From Paraburkholderia hayleyella (GTDB lineage: Bacteria; Pseudomonadota; Gammaproteobacteria; Burkholderiales; Burkholderiaceae): a stretch of 64,000 nucleotides of DNA. Each line of letters begins with the position of its first letter. The first letter of the stretch is position 1. Of the stretch, positions 40,701 to 50,236 are shown in pieces. The stretch covers positions 3,224,001 through 3,288,000 of the forward strand of contig NZ_QPES01000001.1 in NCBI RefSeq assembly GCF_009455685.1, read 5' to 3'. The notes beneath the pieces were generated by a model that was given only the letters and a program-made list of their open reading frames with translations, made no database searches and was not told the origin of the DNA. A program made the translations under genes and the position numbers.

Positions 40701-41889
40701 AATCCTGGCTGATCCCGTTATTATCGCGGGCGTCGCACGCACGCCAATGGCAGCCTTTCAAGGTCAATTCGCTACGCTCAGTGCCTCGCAACTGGGCGCG
40801 GTGGCCATTGCCTCAGCCCTTGAACGCTCGGGTGTGCAACCCGACCAGGTGGACGAAGTGGTCATGGGCTGCGTGCTGGGCGCGGGCCAGGGGCAAGCCC
40901 CTGCCCGCCAGGCCACGCTCGCGGCAAAGCTGCCGCTCAACGTGGGCGCGACCACCGTCAACAAGATGTGCGGTTCCGGCATGCGCGCCGTGATGTTCGC
41001 GCACGACATGCTGCTCGCGGGCTCGGCCAGAATCGTTATCGCTGGTGGCATGGAAAGCATGACCAACGCGCCGTATCTGCTACCGAAGGTACGCGGCGGC
41101 ATGCGCATGGGCCACGGCCAGATGCTCGACCACATGTTCACCGATGGCCTCGAAGACGCTTATGAAAAAGGCCGCCTCATGGGCTCTTTCGCTGATGAGA
41201 CCGCGCTTGCGCTGCACTTGTCGCGCAAAGCTCAGGATGGCTTCGCCCTGGAGTCGTTCAAGCGTGCCCGGCACGCGATCGAAAACGGCGCCTTCAAATG
41301 GGAAATCGCTCCCGTAACCGTGCCGCAGCGTCACGGCGAAATCACCATCGACGACGACGAGTTACCTTTCAAGGCTGATCTCGACAAGATCTCGACTCTC
41401 AAGCCCGCATTTACCGCGGAAGGCACGGTGACAGCAGCGAATGCATCGTCGATTGCCGATGGTGCAGCGGCGCTCGTGATGATGCGGGCATCCACGGCAG
41501 AACAGCTTGGCGTCATTCCGCTCGCGCGGATCGTCGGACACACCACTGTCGCGCAAGCCCCCGCTCAATTCGTCACGGCGCCCTCGGGCGCACTCAAACA
41601 GTTGCTCAACAAGAATAACTGGCGCGTCAGCGAAGTCGATCTGTACGAAATCAACGAGGCGTTCGCCGTAGTCGTCATGGCCGCGATTCAGGCGCACTAT
41701 CTGCCGCACGGCAAGGTCAATGTGAACGGCGGTGCGTGTGCGCTCGGGCATCCGATTGGCGCATCGGGAGCCCGGATTCTCGTCACCTTGCTCAACGCAC
41801 TGCGGCAACGCGAGATGAAGCGCGGCATCGCCAGCCTGTGCATCGGCGGCGGCGAAGCCACGGCAATGGGTGTCGAACTCATGGTGTAA
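40693..41889 (+). CDS. Acetyl-CoA C-acetyltransferase (thiolase)
   Basis: A 398-residue thiolase. The acyl-accepting cysteine is C93 ([11 protein letters not shown]), the catalytic histidine is H353 ([16 protein letters not shown]) and the second cysteine is C383 ([11 protein letters not shown]). AAGGAG just before the ATG supports the start. It condenses two acetyl-CoA or cleaves 3-ketoacyl-CoA, serving fatty-acid or amino-acid breakdown, or PHB synthesis. Its neighbours, an SDR and an acyl-CoA dehydrogenase, point to a catabolic role. Confidence 0.95.
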   Translation: MSEILADPVIIAGVARTPMAAFQGQFATLSASQLGAVAIASALERSGVQPDQVDEVVMGCVLGAGQGQAPARQATLAAKLPLNVGATTVNKMCGSGMRAVMFAHDMLLAGSARIVIAGGMESMTNAPYLLPKVRGGMRMGHGQMLDHMFTDGLEDAYEKGRLMGSFADETALALHLSRKAQDGFALESFKRARHAIENGAFKWEIAPVTVPQRHGEITIDDDELPFKADLDKISTLKPAFTAEGTVTAANASSIADGAAALVMMRASTAEQLGVIPLARIVGHTTVAQAPAQFVTAPSGALKQLLNKNNWRVSEVDLYEINEAFAVVVMAAIQAHYLPHGKVNVNGGACALGHPIGASGARILVTLLNALRQREMKRGIASLCIGGGEATAMGVELMV

Positions 41890-41971
41890 GCGTCGCGCAA
41901 AACGCGCGGCGGCGCGGCACATCAGGCCCATCCGGTGCATTCTGTTTTGCCTTTCAGCAAGGAGCCCGAAC

Positions 41972-42649
41972 ATGAAAACAGCATTGATCGTTGGAGCATC
42001 ACGCGGCATTGGCCATGAATTCGTGCAGCAGTATCTTCAGGCTGGCTGGACCGTCCTCGCCACGGCACGCGAGCACACCGCACTCGACGAGCTCGCGGCC
42101 CTTGGCGCAAAAACGTTCGCACTGGATCTCACCGAGCCGCACCAGATCACGGCCTTCATGCAGAAGATCGGTGACGTGCCGCTAGATCTCGCACTCATCG
42201 TTTCCGGGGTATACGGTCCGCGCACCGACAACGTGCAAAGTATCAACGCCGAAGATTTCGCGCACGTGATGAACACCAATGTCCGTGGCCCCATGCAATT
42301 GCTGCCACAGTTGCTGCCGCGTGTCGAAGCCGCGCACGGCGTGCTGGCGGTGCTCTCCAGCAAGATGGGCAGCATCAGCGAAGTCGCCAGCACCTCGGGC
42401 TGGCTGTATCGCGTCAGCAAAGCTGCGCTCAACGCCGCACTCAAACTCACCTCACTAGAAGCGCGTGACGCGGTGTGCCTCTCGCTGCATCCCGGATGGG
42501 TGCGCACCGATATGGGTGGCACGCAAGCGGCGCTCGATCCCGAGCACAGCGTTGCAGGCATGCGTGAAGTCCTTGCCCAGGCGCACAACGCACGTGAGGC
42601 GTTCAATGGACGCTTCTTTCAGTACGACGGCACACCGATCGAATGGTAA
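41972..42649 (+). CDS. Short-chain dehydrogenase/reductase
   Basis: A 225-residue SDR. It starts MKTALIVGASRGIGHEF, with the cofactor loop GASRGIG. The catalytic pair is YRVSK at about residues 148-152 and the substrate side is around HPGWVRTDMGG. AAGGAG eight bases upstream supports the start. It resembles CsgA/SniffeR-like small SDRs. It lies 12 bases before the acyl-CoA dehydrogenase gene, so the two form part of one operon. Confidence 0.9.
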   Translation: MKTALIVGASRGIGHEFVQQYLQAGWTVLATAREHTALDELAALGAKTFALDLTEPHQITAFMQKIGDVPLDLALIVSGVYGPRTDNVQSINAEDFAHVMNTNVRGPMQLLPQLLPRVEAAHGVLAVLSSKMGSISEVASTSGWLYRVSKAALNAALKLTSLEARDAVCLSLHPGWVRTDMGGTQAALDPEHSVAGMREVLAQAHNAREAFNGRFFQYDGTPIEW

Positions 42650-42661
42650 GGAGAGGCGAGC

Positions 42662-43789
42662 ATGCTTGACCAGGACCACCAGATGATTCAGGACGCCATG
42701 CGCACCTTCGTGCGCCAGGCGGTCAGCCCGCATGCCGCCCAATGGGACCGGGAAAAAACCTTTCCATACGAGGTCCATCGCCAACTGGCGGAGCTTGGCG
42801 CCTATGGCGTGCTCGTGCCTGAGGAATATGGCGGTGCCGGGCTCGATACACTGGCGCTCGCGCTCATACTTGAAGAAATCGCGGCGGGCGATGGCGGTAC
42901 CTCGACAGCCATTTCGGTGAACAACTGCCCAGTGTGCAGCGTCTTGCTGAACTACGGCGATGAAATGCAAAAGCGCGCCTGGCTGACACCGCTGGCGCGC
43001 GGCGAAATGCTTGGCGCGTTTTGCCTGACGGAGCCGCAAGCGGGCTCGGATGCCTCAGCTTTGCGCAGCAGCGCGATACGCGACGATGACATGTACGTGC
43101 TGAACGGCGTCAAACAGTTCATCACCAGCGGCAAGAACGCCCAGGTAGCCATCGTGCTGGCCGTGACCGATGCCGCCGCAGGCAAACGCGGCATTAGCGC
43201 CTTTATCGTGCCCACCGACACACCGGGCTACATCATCGGGCGCATCGAAGACAAACTTGGCCAACACTCATCCGATACCGCACAGATTGTTTTCGACAAC
43301 TGCCGCATTCCAGCCGCCAATCGTATCGGCGCGGAGGGCGAAGGCTATCGCATCGCCCTGTCTGGACTCGAAGGGGGACGCATCGGGATTGCCGCGCAAA
43401 GTGTCGGCATGGCACGAGCCGCATTCGAAGCCGCACTGGCCTACGCCAAAGAACGCGAGAGTTTTGGCCAACTGCTCTTTGCACACCAGGCGGTGCAGTT
43501 CCGGCTCGCGGACATGGCAACGCAGCTTGAAGCCGCGCGACAACTGGTGTGGCATGCGGCACGTCTTAAGGATGCGGGGCAGCCGTGCCTGACCGAAGCC
43601 GCGATGGCCAAACTCTTTGCCTCCGAAGCCGCTGAGCGGATTTGCTCGGCGGCGCTGCAAGTACATGGCGGCTATGGCTATCTGAATGATTTTCCGGTGG
43701 AACGGATTTACCGCGATGTCCGCGTGTGCCAGATTTACGAAGGCACCAGTGACATTCAAAAAATCCTGATCGCACGCGGGCTGGCCTGA
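42662..43789 (+). CDS. Acyl-CoA dehydrogenase
   Basis: A 375-residue flavoprotein of the acyl-CoA dehydrogenase family, introducing a 2,3 double bond into acyl-CoA with electrons passed to ETF. FAD and substrate segments are visible (CLTEPQAGSDASAL, FITSGKNAQ and ERESFGQLLFAHQAVQFRLADM). The catalytic glutamate is in VCQIYEGTSDIQKILIARGL at the C-terminus, the position of short and branched-chain enzymes. GGAGAGGCGAGC precedes the ATG. It may belong to branched-chain amino acid catabolism. Confidence 0.94.
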   Translation: MLDQDHQMIQDAMRTFVRQAVSPHAAQWDREKTFPYEVHRQLAELGAYGVLVPEEYGGAGLDTLALALILEEIAAGDGGTSTAISVNNCPVCSVLLNYGDEMQKRAWLTPLARGEMLGAFCLTEPQAGSDASALRSSAIRDDDMYVLNGVKQFITSGKNAQVAIVLAVTDAAAGKRGISAFIVPTDTPGYIIGRIEDKLGQHSSDTAQIVFDNCRIPAANRIGAEGEGYRIALSGLEGGRIGIAAQSVGMARAAFEAALAYAKERESFGQLLFAHQAVQFRLADMATQLEAARQLVWHAARLKDAGQPCLTEAAMAKLFASEAAERICSAALQVHGGYGYLNDFPVERIYRDVRVCQIYEGTSDIQKILIARGLA

Positions 43790-43882
43790 ATGATGACAAT
43801 CGCTGACATCATTAGCATCAGTATCCGCGCAGCCTTGTTTCCGCCTTCCTGCTTTTCTGCTGAACTCAACGTGAAAAAACCC

Positions 43883-44332
43883 ATGCCTCCACGGCCAGCG
43901 CTTTGCCCTTGCGGCGGCGTCACGCCAACGTCAGATCAACCTGCGAGCAAACAACGTTTTAGCGCACCGCTTTTCACGCAATGTTGCGGGCGCTTTTTAG
44001 ACAACGGTGCAACAGCGGCCAATGCGCTTGAACTCATGCGTTCGCGTTACAGCGCTTATGTGCTGGGTGATGCAGCGTATCTGCGTGCAAGCTGGGCTGA
44101 GCAGACGTGCCCTGCGATGCTCGATGTCGACCCCAAAGCACCGGATGCGCCGCGCTGGCTCGGGCTGCAAATCAAACGCTTCGTTGAGCAGGATGCAACG
44201 CATGCCGAAGTGGAGTTCATCGCACGCTACAAGTTGCATGGGCGGGCGTACCGTTTGCATGAGGTCAGCCGCTTTGTCCGCAACGATGATGGCGCCTGGC
44301 GTTATCTGGAAGGTGATGTGACACAAGCCTGA
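43883..44332 (+). CDS. YchJ-family protein
   Basis: A 149-residue protein of the YchJ (UPF0225) family. The N-terminal zinc-type motif CPCGG is followed by FTQCCGRFLDNG, then the core LMRSRYSAYVLGDAAYLRASW, an SnoaL/NTF2-like fold. Starts at 43883 (ATG) and 43871 (GTG) are both possible; the conserved part begins with ALCPCGG. Function is not established. It overlaps nothing and follows the acyl-CoA dehydrogenase gene by 93 bases. Confidence 0.85.
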   Translation: MPPRPALCPCGGVTPTSDQPASKQRFSAPLFTQCCGRFLDNGATAANALELMRSRYSAYVLGDAAYLRASWAEQTCPAMLDVDPKAPDAPRWLGLQIKRFVEQDATHAEVEFIARYKLHGRAYRLHEVSRFVRNDDGAWRYLEGDVTQA

Positions 44333-44420
44333 AGCAATCTTGTTAGCAGATAATGGAACGCTCCCAGCCAAAGTGTTACCTACTAAGCATCCGCTTAAAC
44401 AGTCACGATGGAGGAATGCA

Positions 44421-45290
44421 ATGGGCTTGTTTGGCAAAATCTCAGGAAACAGTCATGCGTATGGCCAGCTAAAGGGCCAAGACTCGCTTAACGGCGAGGA
44501 AAATACTGGCAGACTGCAGGGCAAAAAAGAAATCGGCGAACCTTCTGGCAAGCGAAGCACGCTTCAAACCATTAAAAAGTTTTTTGCTGGTCTCTCTGTC
44601 AAAAAAGCTTCCCTTGACAAATCCACCAGGGAAAAACGAGGGAGAGACATTAATGGGGAATGGCGTATTTCAGCTCAATCAGAACTGGGCGATGACAAAC
44701 TCAACCTCGACGATGAAAATGACAGCGATTTATCAACATCATCCGGGAAAAAAATAATATTTTCTATCAGAAAAAGTCAATCCCTCCATTCCGAGCCCTC
44801 AGAATCATCTTTTAAAAACACCCTCCGGGATATTCCATCGCCGTCAAAACCCCAGGCAAAAACACTGCAGGGAAATATGACCAAGAATTTTTTCGGATTC
44901 GCAGAGTTCAAAAAATCACCTCTCGAATTCAAAAACAATTGCGATATGATTAAAAGAGCCATTCACTATGGAGTCGACCCTAACCTGCAAGATGAACATG
45001 GTCACACGATGCTCTATATTCTGCGCTGGCATATAGTTGATTTAAAAGAACAACAAATTGATCAATATAAAAACATCCATAATAAAACCCCCAATGAAAT
45101 TGTCGACGAAATCAGCCGGCTCGAGGAAAAAATCCAGATACTCGATAACATATGTGAAGCCCTGTACCATCATGGGGCAATAAACTCCCTGCCAAGCCGA
45201 GACAAAAGTACAGCGAAAAAACAGGAAGACAAAATTATTGAACAGAATAAAATGCTAGATGAAATTCGGGATCAAATAATACTCACTTAA
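44421..45290 (+). CDS. Ankyrin-like hypothetical protein, possibly acquired
   Basis: A 289-residue protein I cannot assign to a named family. It is clearly AT-richer than its neighbours and rich in Lys, Ser, Asn and Asp. Residues 1-150 look disordered and low complexity. About 173-205 (IKRAIHYGVDPNLQDEHGHTM) fits an ankyrin repeat, and about 236-257 (ICEALYHHGAINSL) fits the second helix of another. The C-terminus is coiled-coil like. A strong GGAGGA lies seven bases before the ATG. No signal peptide is seen. A secreted host-interaction protein is possible, but no secretion signal is recognised. Confidence 0.7.
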   Translation: MGLFGKISGNSHAYGQLKGQDSLNGEENTGRLQGKKEIGEPSGKRSTLQTIKKFFAGLSVKKASLDKSTREKRGRDINGEWRISAQSELGDDKLNLDDENDSDLSTSSGKKIIFSIRKSQSLHSEPSESSFKNTLRDIPSPSKPQAKTLQGNMTKNFFGFAEFKKSPLEFKNNCDMIKRAIHYGVDPNLQDEHGHTMLYILRWHIVDLKEQQIDQYKNIHNKTPNEIVDEISRLEEKIQILDNICEALYHHGAINSLPSRDKSTAKKQEDKIIEQNKMLDEIRDQIILT

Positions 45291-45414
45291 TTTCAGGGCC
45301 ATTAATTTCCTGAAACGCTGCGGCACCGTTGCAAATTTCTCCTTTGAACTGTGCCGCACCAGGTAATATTCAATTCGTCAAACCAGCACCTTCAGCTTTA
45401 GCCTCAAGCCTGTC

Positions 45415-47043
45415 TCAAACGCTAAAGCGATTAATCGTATACGCCCCATAAGCCGCAATAAAGTCATCGAAAGAATCCGCCTCTTCCCGCTCAAGCCTCG
45501 CCTGTTCCCTGAGTGACTCAATGCCAAGCCGGGCGAACTCTTCGGCTTGCGCTGCGGCCAAAGGCCGCTCAATAAAATAGGCCGCATGCGCACGGCTTTG
45601 CGCCAGACCAAACGCGAGAAACCCTTGTTGCCGTTCGCGCATCGTTTGCAGCACGCGCGCCGATGGCGTCAGCGAGGCATCCGCCAGCTTGGCGCGCTGC
45701 GTTGCCACCGCACGGACATGCACGTCGTCACCGCGCAGCGCATCGAGTGCCGCCGCGGCACGCTCGATCTGCGCCATCAGCGCGTCAGCCCAATCACGCA
45801 TCGCTACCGGCTCGCCGTCACGCACAAGCTCAAGCCCAGGCTTGCGTCCTTCCAGTGTCACCAGGCCGAAATTCTGATTGGCTTCGGCATAAGCACCGGG
45901 CGGCAAGGCGGGGCTGTCATCGAGCGCACAGACCAGCAAATAGGCATCCAGAAAACGCGAGGTTTCGAGCGAAATGCCAGTCGGCTCAAATGGATCAATA
46001 TCCATGCAGCGCACTTCGACGTACTGCACCCCTCGTGCAGCCAGCGCATGCAGCGGACGCTCACCCGAATGCGTCACACGCTTGGGCCGGATCGTCGAAT
46101 AAAACTCGTTTTCGATCTGCAACACATGGGTGTTGATCTGCACCCACTCACCATCGCGCCGCGTGCCTATCGCCTCATATGGGGGATACGGCTGGCTGAC
46201 CGCTTGTGCGAGCCCATCGAGATAACCGGGCAGCGTGTCGTAATCCGCATGCAGCGCGGCCTGCGCCGACGTATTTGAATACCCTAGATCGCTCATGCGC
46301 AAGCTCGTGGCATAAGGGCGATACAAGGTGTCGGCGTCGAATGTTTCCAGCGTATGCGCACGGCCGCGCAAAAAACGTCGGTCCAGCGCGGGCGATGCGC
46401 CAAACAGATACATCAGCAGCCAACTGGTCCGGCGGAAATTGCGAATTAGCGCGAGATAACGTTCGGACTGGAAATCCACGGCACTCGCCATGGATTGCTG
46501 GTCGGCATGCAACACACGCCATGTTTCTTCATGAAGCGAATAGTTATAGTGAATGCCCGCGATGCATTGCATCGTGCGGCCATAGCGCAGCGCAAGACCC
46601 ATGCGATACACGCGCTTCAAGCGGCCAATATTCGAGGTACCGTATTGCGCCAGCGGAATATCTTCGTCCCGCGCGGGCAGCAAACCCGGCATCGAGTTAT
46701 TCCATAACATCTCGCCCTCATCCAGGCTGGCATAGACAAAACGGTGCAGTTCATCGAGCTTGTCGAGCGTGATAGCGACATCCGGTTCAGCCGGTGTGAT
46801 GAGTTCGAGCAAGGCTTCGGAATAATCGGTGGTCAGCGAAGGATGGCTCAATGCCGAGCCCAGCTTGTGAGGATGCGGCGTCAGCGCGAGCTGGCCTGTG
46901 GCCGTGACACGCAAGCTTTCTTTTTCGATGCCGCGCAGGCCCCGCAACAAGGGATTGGGCTGGAGTGACGCGGCGGCAAGCACCGTCAGGCGATGCTCAA
47001 GCGCATCGGGGTAACGCGAAAGTGGGCTGTTTGGGTTTGACAT
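45415..47043 (-). CDS. gshA: Glutamate--cysteine ligase
   Basis: A 542-residue enzyme catalysing the first step of glutathione synthesis, of the gamma-proteobacterial (E. coli) type. Family segments visible are [17 protein letters not shown] near residues 37-53, [24 protein letters not shown] and [14 protein letters not shown]. The start [19 protein letters not shown] matches the family; a longer upstream frame adds non-conserved residues. GshB is not in the window. Confidence 0.95.
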   Translation of the reverse strand: MSNPNSPLSRYPDALEHRLTVLAAASLQPNPLLRGLRGIEKESLRVTATGQLALTPHPHKLGSALSHPSLTTDYSEALLELITPAEPDVAITLDKLDELHRFVYASLDEGEMLWNNSMPGLLPARDEDIPLAQYGTSNIGRLKRVYRMGLALRYGRTMQCIAGIHYNYSLHEETWRVLHADQQSMASAVDFQSERYLALIRNFRRTSWLLMYLFGASPALDRRFLRGRAHTLETFDADTLYRPYATSLRMSDLGYSNTSAQAALHADYDTLPGYLDGLAQAVSQPYPPYEAIGTRRDGEWVQINTHVLQIENEFYSTIRPKRVTHSGERPLHALAARGVQYVEVRCMDIDPFEPTGISLETSRFLDAYLLVCALDDSPALPPGAYAEANQNFGLVTLEGRKPGLELVRDGEPVAMRDWADALMAQIERAAAALDALRGDDVHVRAVATQRAKLADASLTPSARVLQTMRERQQGFLAFGLAQSRAHAAYFIERPLAAAQAEEFARLGIESLREQARLEREEADSFDDFIAAYGAYTINRFSV

Positions 47044-47325
47044 TGAGGCAAGTGGAATGTTGGCGGCCAATGCGTTGTAATCGCACCGTGATACGAACAA
47101 AAACGGCCGGTGCAATGTCGTCTAGCGGGCCACTTTAACATCTCGCCACGCACGCTGCTTGAGGTCACCTGACACCCTGTCTGGCGGGCTTTCTCACCAT
47201 TTTTCCACCGTTTTTCTGACCACGTGTCCGCTGTTGTGACACGCATGACGACGTGAACAGGAAACGTTTTCGACACGCGCCTGGCTGCCCTCACCACTAT
47301 TCACTATCGCCAGGCATCGCCCAAC

Positions 47326-48252
47326 CTACCCACCGCGCGCCGCTCCAGCCCTGTCGGCGATCTCATTCCAGAGATGCATCGCCGCATACGCCCGCCAGGG
47401 CCGCCATGCGTTCGTGCGGCGGCGCTGTTGTGCCGGACGCAGCAGTCCAGGCTCGCGCGCCGCGATGGCCTGCATCAGCACAAGATCGGTCTCCGGCCAG
47501 GCATCCGCATCACGCCAGGCGCGCATCGCCACATACTCGAGCGTCCATGGACCAATGCCCGGCAGCGCCAGCAACATCGCGCGCAACGATGCCAGATCGG
47601 CATCCGCCTGTTCAAGCGGCAACGCGCCGCAAGCCACCGCTTGCGCGAACCCCTGAAGCGCGGCGACACGCTTGCCAGGCATCCCGATCTGCGTCAGATC
47701 CGCCGTGGCCAGACGCTCAGGTGTAGGAAAGCGCCATTCCGGCACAGTGGGCCCCACGTCAGCACGACGTTCGCCTGCGCGCTGCACGAGACGTCCGATG
47801 AGCGTCGTCGCCGCTTTCACGCTAACTTGCTGGCCGACGATCGCTCGCACGACCAGCTCGAAGCCCGACCATGCGCCAGGTACGCGCAGGCCAGGCACTT
47901 TGGCAATCAGCGGCCCGAGCCAGACATCCGCTGCAAAATGAGCCCGGATGACATCCGGATCAGCCTGCAAGTCGAACATCCGTGAAAGCGGTTCAACCAA
48001 CGCCTTAGCATGCCGGCTCACCTCGCCATCGAGCCGGACGCACAACACATGACGTAGCGGATCGCATTGCACCGTCAGCCAGCCGCTATCGCCAGACCAG
48101 TCGATGACACGACGATAACGATGGTCGTCGATGAACTCCACGCCCGGCGTTGCCCGTCCTGCAAAAAAACGTAGCAGGCGCGGCCAGTCGAAGGGCGGTT
48201 TAAATGGCAACTCGAACGTTGCCGTGGCAGACGATGACGGAAGACGGCGCAT
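47326..48252 (-). CDS. alkA: DNA-3-methyladenine glycosylase II
   Basis: A 308-residue helix-hairpin-helix glycosylase that removes alkylated purines. The AlkA N-terminal domain is followed by VVRAIVGQQVSVKAA, the hairpin ALPGIGPWTLEYVAMRAW and the catalytic aspartate in PETDLVLMQA. The ATG at 48252 shares a base with the ada stop (TGATG), showing tight coupling within an adaptive-response operon. Confidence 0.93.
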   Translation of the reverse strand: MRRLPSSSATATFELPFKPPFDWPRLLRFFAGRATPGVEFIDDHRYRRVIDWSGDSGWLTVQCDPLRHVLCVRLDGEVSRHAKALVEPLSRMFDLQADPDVIRAHFAADVWLGPLIAKVPGLRVPGAWSGFELVVRAIVGQQVSVKAATTLIGRLVQRAGERRADVGPTVPEWRFPTPERLATADLTQIGMPGKRVAALQGFAQAVACGALPLEQADADLASLRAMLLALPGIGPWTLEYVAMRAWRDADAWPETDLVLMQAIAAREPGLLRPAQQRRRTNAWRPWRAYAAMHLWNEIADRAGAARGG

Positions 48253-49343
48253 CAAGCAGCGTCGTTTTGCTGAACGGCAACGTCAGTTGCACGTGCCTCA
48301 GCCGCGAGCAGCGCGGCCTTGCGCTCAAGCCCCCAGCGAAACCCTGCTAGCGCACCGCTTTTTTGCTTCACGCGATGACATGGAATCGCCAGCGCAACCG
48401 GGTTCGCCGCGCAAGCACTGGCCACCGCGCGCACTGCACGCGGCGCACCAATGGCGGCCGCGATTTCGGAGTAACTGCGGGTTTCGCCATAGGGAATAGC
48501 CTGCAACGCTTTCCAAACCCGTTGCTGAAATGCCGTCGCCGAAATATCGAGCGGCAGGACAACCTGCTGACGCGAGCCCTCCAGATACGCCAGCACTTGC
48601 GCAACAAAGGGCTCGAGCCGCACGGGATCGGCACGCAGTTCAGCCTGTGCCAGCAGGATGCGCAACGCATCAACCAGCGCGTCACCCTCATCACCGAAAG
48701 CGATCTGACAAATCCCTTTACCTGTCGCGGCGATCAGCACGAGGCCCAATGGCGTGGACGCCAGCGTGTAATGCACGATCAGCCCAGCCCCCTGGCGGCG
48801 AAATAACGAAGGATTCATTCCCAGCTCTCCAGAAACCGCGTCATATAAACGTGAAGTCGCGGTATACCCGGCATCGGCACTTGCGCCGGTCACGCTCCGG
48901 CCTTCGTGAAGCGCGCTGCGCAACGCCGCGCCACGCCGGGCAGCCTGATACTGACGTGGAGAGACACCGACGACACGAGTAAATACCCGCTGCAGATGAA
49001 AAGGGCTGACATGCACCGCACGGCTCAACTCGGCCAAGGTCAAGCGTTGCGGCGCGAGTTGGTCCAGTACGGCGCAGGCGCGCTGAACGAGTGTCAGATC
49101 GCGTGGCAGCTTGCCTGGCTGACAGCGTTTGCAGGTGCGATAACCCGCAGCCAACGCGTCATCGGCCGAATTGAAGAACTGGACATTCTCACGACGCGGC
49201 TGGCGTGATGCGCAGGATGGACGGCAAAACACGCCGGTTGTCCTAACCGCATAAAAAAAGACACCATCCGCCTCGGCATCGTGACTGGCAACGGCACGCC
49301 AGCGTTCAGCATCGGTGGAATAGGAGGAATCGGTGGTTATCAT
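48252..49343 (-). CDS. ada: Bifunctional methylphosphotriester/O6-methylguanine-DNA methyltransferase and activator Ada
   Basis: A 363-residue Ada protein. The N-terminal zinc domain has C40, C44, C71 and C74 (VFCRPSCASR, CKRCQP). By homology C40 accepts the methyl group that turns the protein into an activator. An AraC-type helix-turn-helix covers about 95-180 (LSRAVHVSPFHLQRVFTRVVGVSPRQYQ). The C-terminal methyltransferase has C322 in IPCHRV. The start at 49343 (MITTDSSYS) is preferred over a longer frame. It heads the ada-alkA operon, which it presumably activates itself. Confidence 0.95.
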   Translation of the reverse strand: MITTDSSYSTDAERWRAVASHDAEADGVFFYAVRTTGVFCRPSCASRQPRRENVQFFNSADDALAAGYRTCKRCQPGKLPRDLTLVQRACAVLDQLAPQRLTLAELSRAVHVSPFHLQRVFTRVVGVSPRQYQAARRGAALRSALHEGRSVTGASADAGYTATSRLYDAVSGELGMNPSLFRRQGAGLIVHYTLASTPLGLVLIAATGKGICQIAFGDEGDALVDALRILLAQAELRADPVRLEPFVAQVLAYLEGSRQQVVLPLDISATAFQQRVWKALQAIPYGETRSYSEIAAAIGAPRAVRAVASACAANPVALAIPCHRVKQKSGALAGFRWGLERKAALLAAEARATDVAVQQNDAA

Positions 49344-49418
49344 CGCGGCTTCGAAGACGGTTCGGATAACAACCACTGTAGCGTGCAAGTGTCATCGTGA
49401 CGTCCCGTTTCTTGCTCT

Positions 49419-49484
49419 GTCATTGCTACGTCACCATCCTGTCATGACTCTGTCACTGCTTTGTCACTGTTATGTCACGGCGAC
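49419..49484 (+). promoter_or_regulatory. Six-unit 11-bp direct repeat array resembling tandem Pho boxes
   Basis: Six consecutive units of exactly 11 bases each start GTCAT or GTCAC: 49419, 49430, 49441, 49452, 49463 and 49474. Known PhoB boxes are two 11-base repeats built on CTGTCAT/CTGTCAC, and units 49441 and 49452 (CTGTCATGACT, CTGTCACTGCT as read from 49440 and 49451) match that closely. Eight bases after the last TGTCAC lies AATAGT (49487-49492), placed like the -10 of the E. coli phoA promoter. This would be three Pho boxes in a row directing rightward transcription. Confidence 0.75.
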
Positions 49485-49568
49485 CCAATAGTGACAAACG
49501 ATGTCGGCCAGACTCGCCGCGCTTCTGCGACAAATTGCCACCGCACCGGGTTTTCCCTTAAAAAAATA

Positions 49569-49597
49569 TTGCGTCGCATCAACCCCGTGTGTATAGT
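49569..49597 (+). promoter_or_regulatory. Sigma70-like promoter for the small RNA
   Basis: TTGCGT (49569-49574), a 17-base spacer and TATAGT (49592-49597) make a good housekeeping-type promoter. Transcription would begin at about 49603-49605. Confidence 0.6.
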
Positions 49598-49603
49598 CAT
49601 TTT

Positions 49604-49666
49604 TGTCTCCTCCATGTCTCCTCCTGATATGGATTCAGCCTGCTCTCCGTGAGCAGGCTTTTTTTT
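49604..49666 (+). ncRNA. Candidate anti-Shine-Dalgarno toxic small RNA
   Basis: A short transcription unit of about 60 bases between a promoter and a strong terminator, with no coding frame. It carries TCTCCTCC twice (49606-49613 and 49617-49624) separated by ATG. Each copy is complementary to Shine-Dalgarno sequences and mimics the 3' end of 16S rRNA. A family of 'Betaproteobacteria toxic small RNAs' with anti-SD sequence is known from unclonable intergenic fragments, and this locus fits it. If transcription starts at the Pho-array promoter the RNA would be about 165 bases. Phosphate control is inferred from the repeats upstream. Confidence 0.65.
49637..49666 (+). terminator. Intrinsic terminator of the small RNA
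   Basis: A perfect 9-bp stem AGCCTGCTC/GAGCAGGCT (49637-49645, 49651-49659) with loop TCCGT, followed by a run of eight T including the last stem base. This is among the clearest terminators in the window. Confidence 0.93.
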
Positions 49667-49681
49667 GCCCGTCGTGGCATT

Positions 49682-50236
49682 TCATGCGTTCGCGGGTGCC
49701 TTCAACACGGTCCACTCAAGCGCTACAGCATCCGCTTCGGCACTGCCAAGCCATGCCGCGCCATCTTGCACCGTGCATTGCAAACGCATCGTGCGTTCCG
49801 CCAAGCCACCCAGCGCCGCCGCTACACCCTCAGCTAATGACCAAACGGTGACATTGCGCAGACGCTCCACCTTGCCGCGCACGCCTTGCCACCAGATCTC
49901 CGATGTCCGGCCACCATAAGCCAGCACCAGCACGTCATCGGCACGTCCACTCGCCTTGGCAATCCGCCGCTCCTCGGGCTGACCCACATCAATCCAGCGC
50001 TCAATCGCGCCAGTTAAATCTTTTTGCCAGATATCAGGCTCGTCGATATCCGACAAGCCTTTACAAAATTCAAGACGTTCATGGGCAAAAAGGGCAAAAG
50101 CCGCCACGCGGACCATCATGCGCTCATCGGTTTCAGACGGATGACGGGCAATAGTCAGCGCGTGATTAGCGTAATAATGCCGATCCATATCGGCAATCTG
50201 GAGTTCTGCTTTATAAATCGTAGATTTGAGCGCCAT
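49682..50236 (-). CDS. YaeQ-family protein
   Basis: A 184-residue protein starting MALKSTIYKAELQIADMDRH, the conserved start of the YaeQ family. The family has a PD-(D/E)xK nuclease-like fold of unclear function; an early report linked it to RfaH suppression. The conserved VRVAAFALFAHERLEFCKGLSD and DVGQPEERRIAKAS segments are present. A longer upstream frame includes an unrelated hydrophobic segment and is not expected to be translated. It converges with the small RNA unit. Confidence 0.92.
   Translation of the reverse strand: MALKSTIYKAELQIADMDRHYYANHALTIARHPSETDERMMVRVAAFALFAHERLEFCKGLSDIDEPDIWQKDLTGAIERWIDVGQPEERRIAKASGRADDVLVLAYGGRTSEIWWQGVRGKVERLRNVTVWSLAEGVAAALGGLAERTMRLQCTVQDGAAWLGSAEADAVALEWTVLKAPANA

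Noticed and set aside
45300..45365. Inverted repeat GCGGCAC…GTGCCGC after the ankyrin-like gene as a terminator
   Set aside because: The stem is 7-8 bp with a loop of over 20 bases and no T-run, so it is not a convincing intrinsic terminator.
49500..49595. A 31-codon ORF starting at 49501 after the Pho-like array
   Set aside because: No ribosome-binding site and no protein-like features; the region is better explained as leader of a non-coding RNA.
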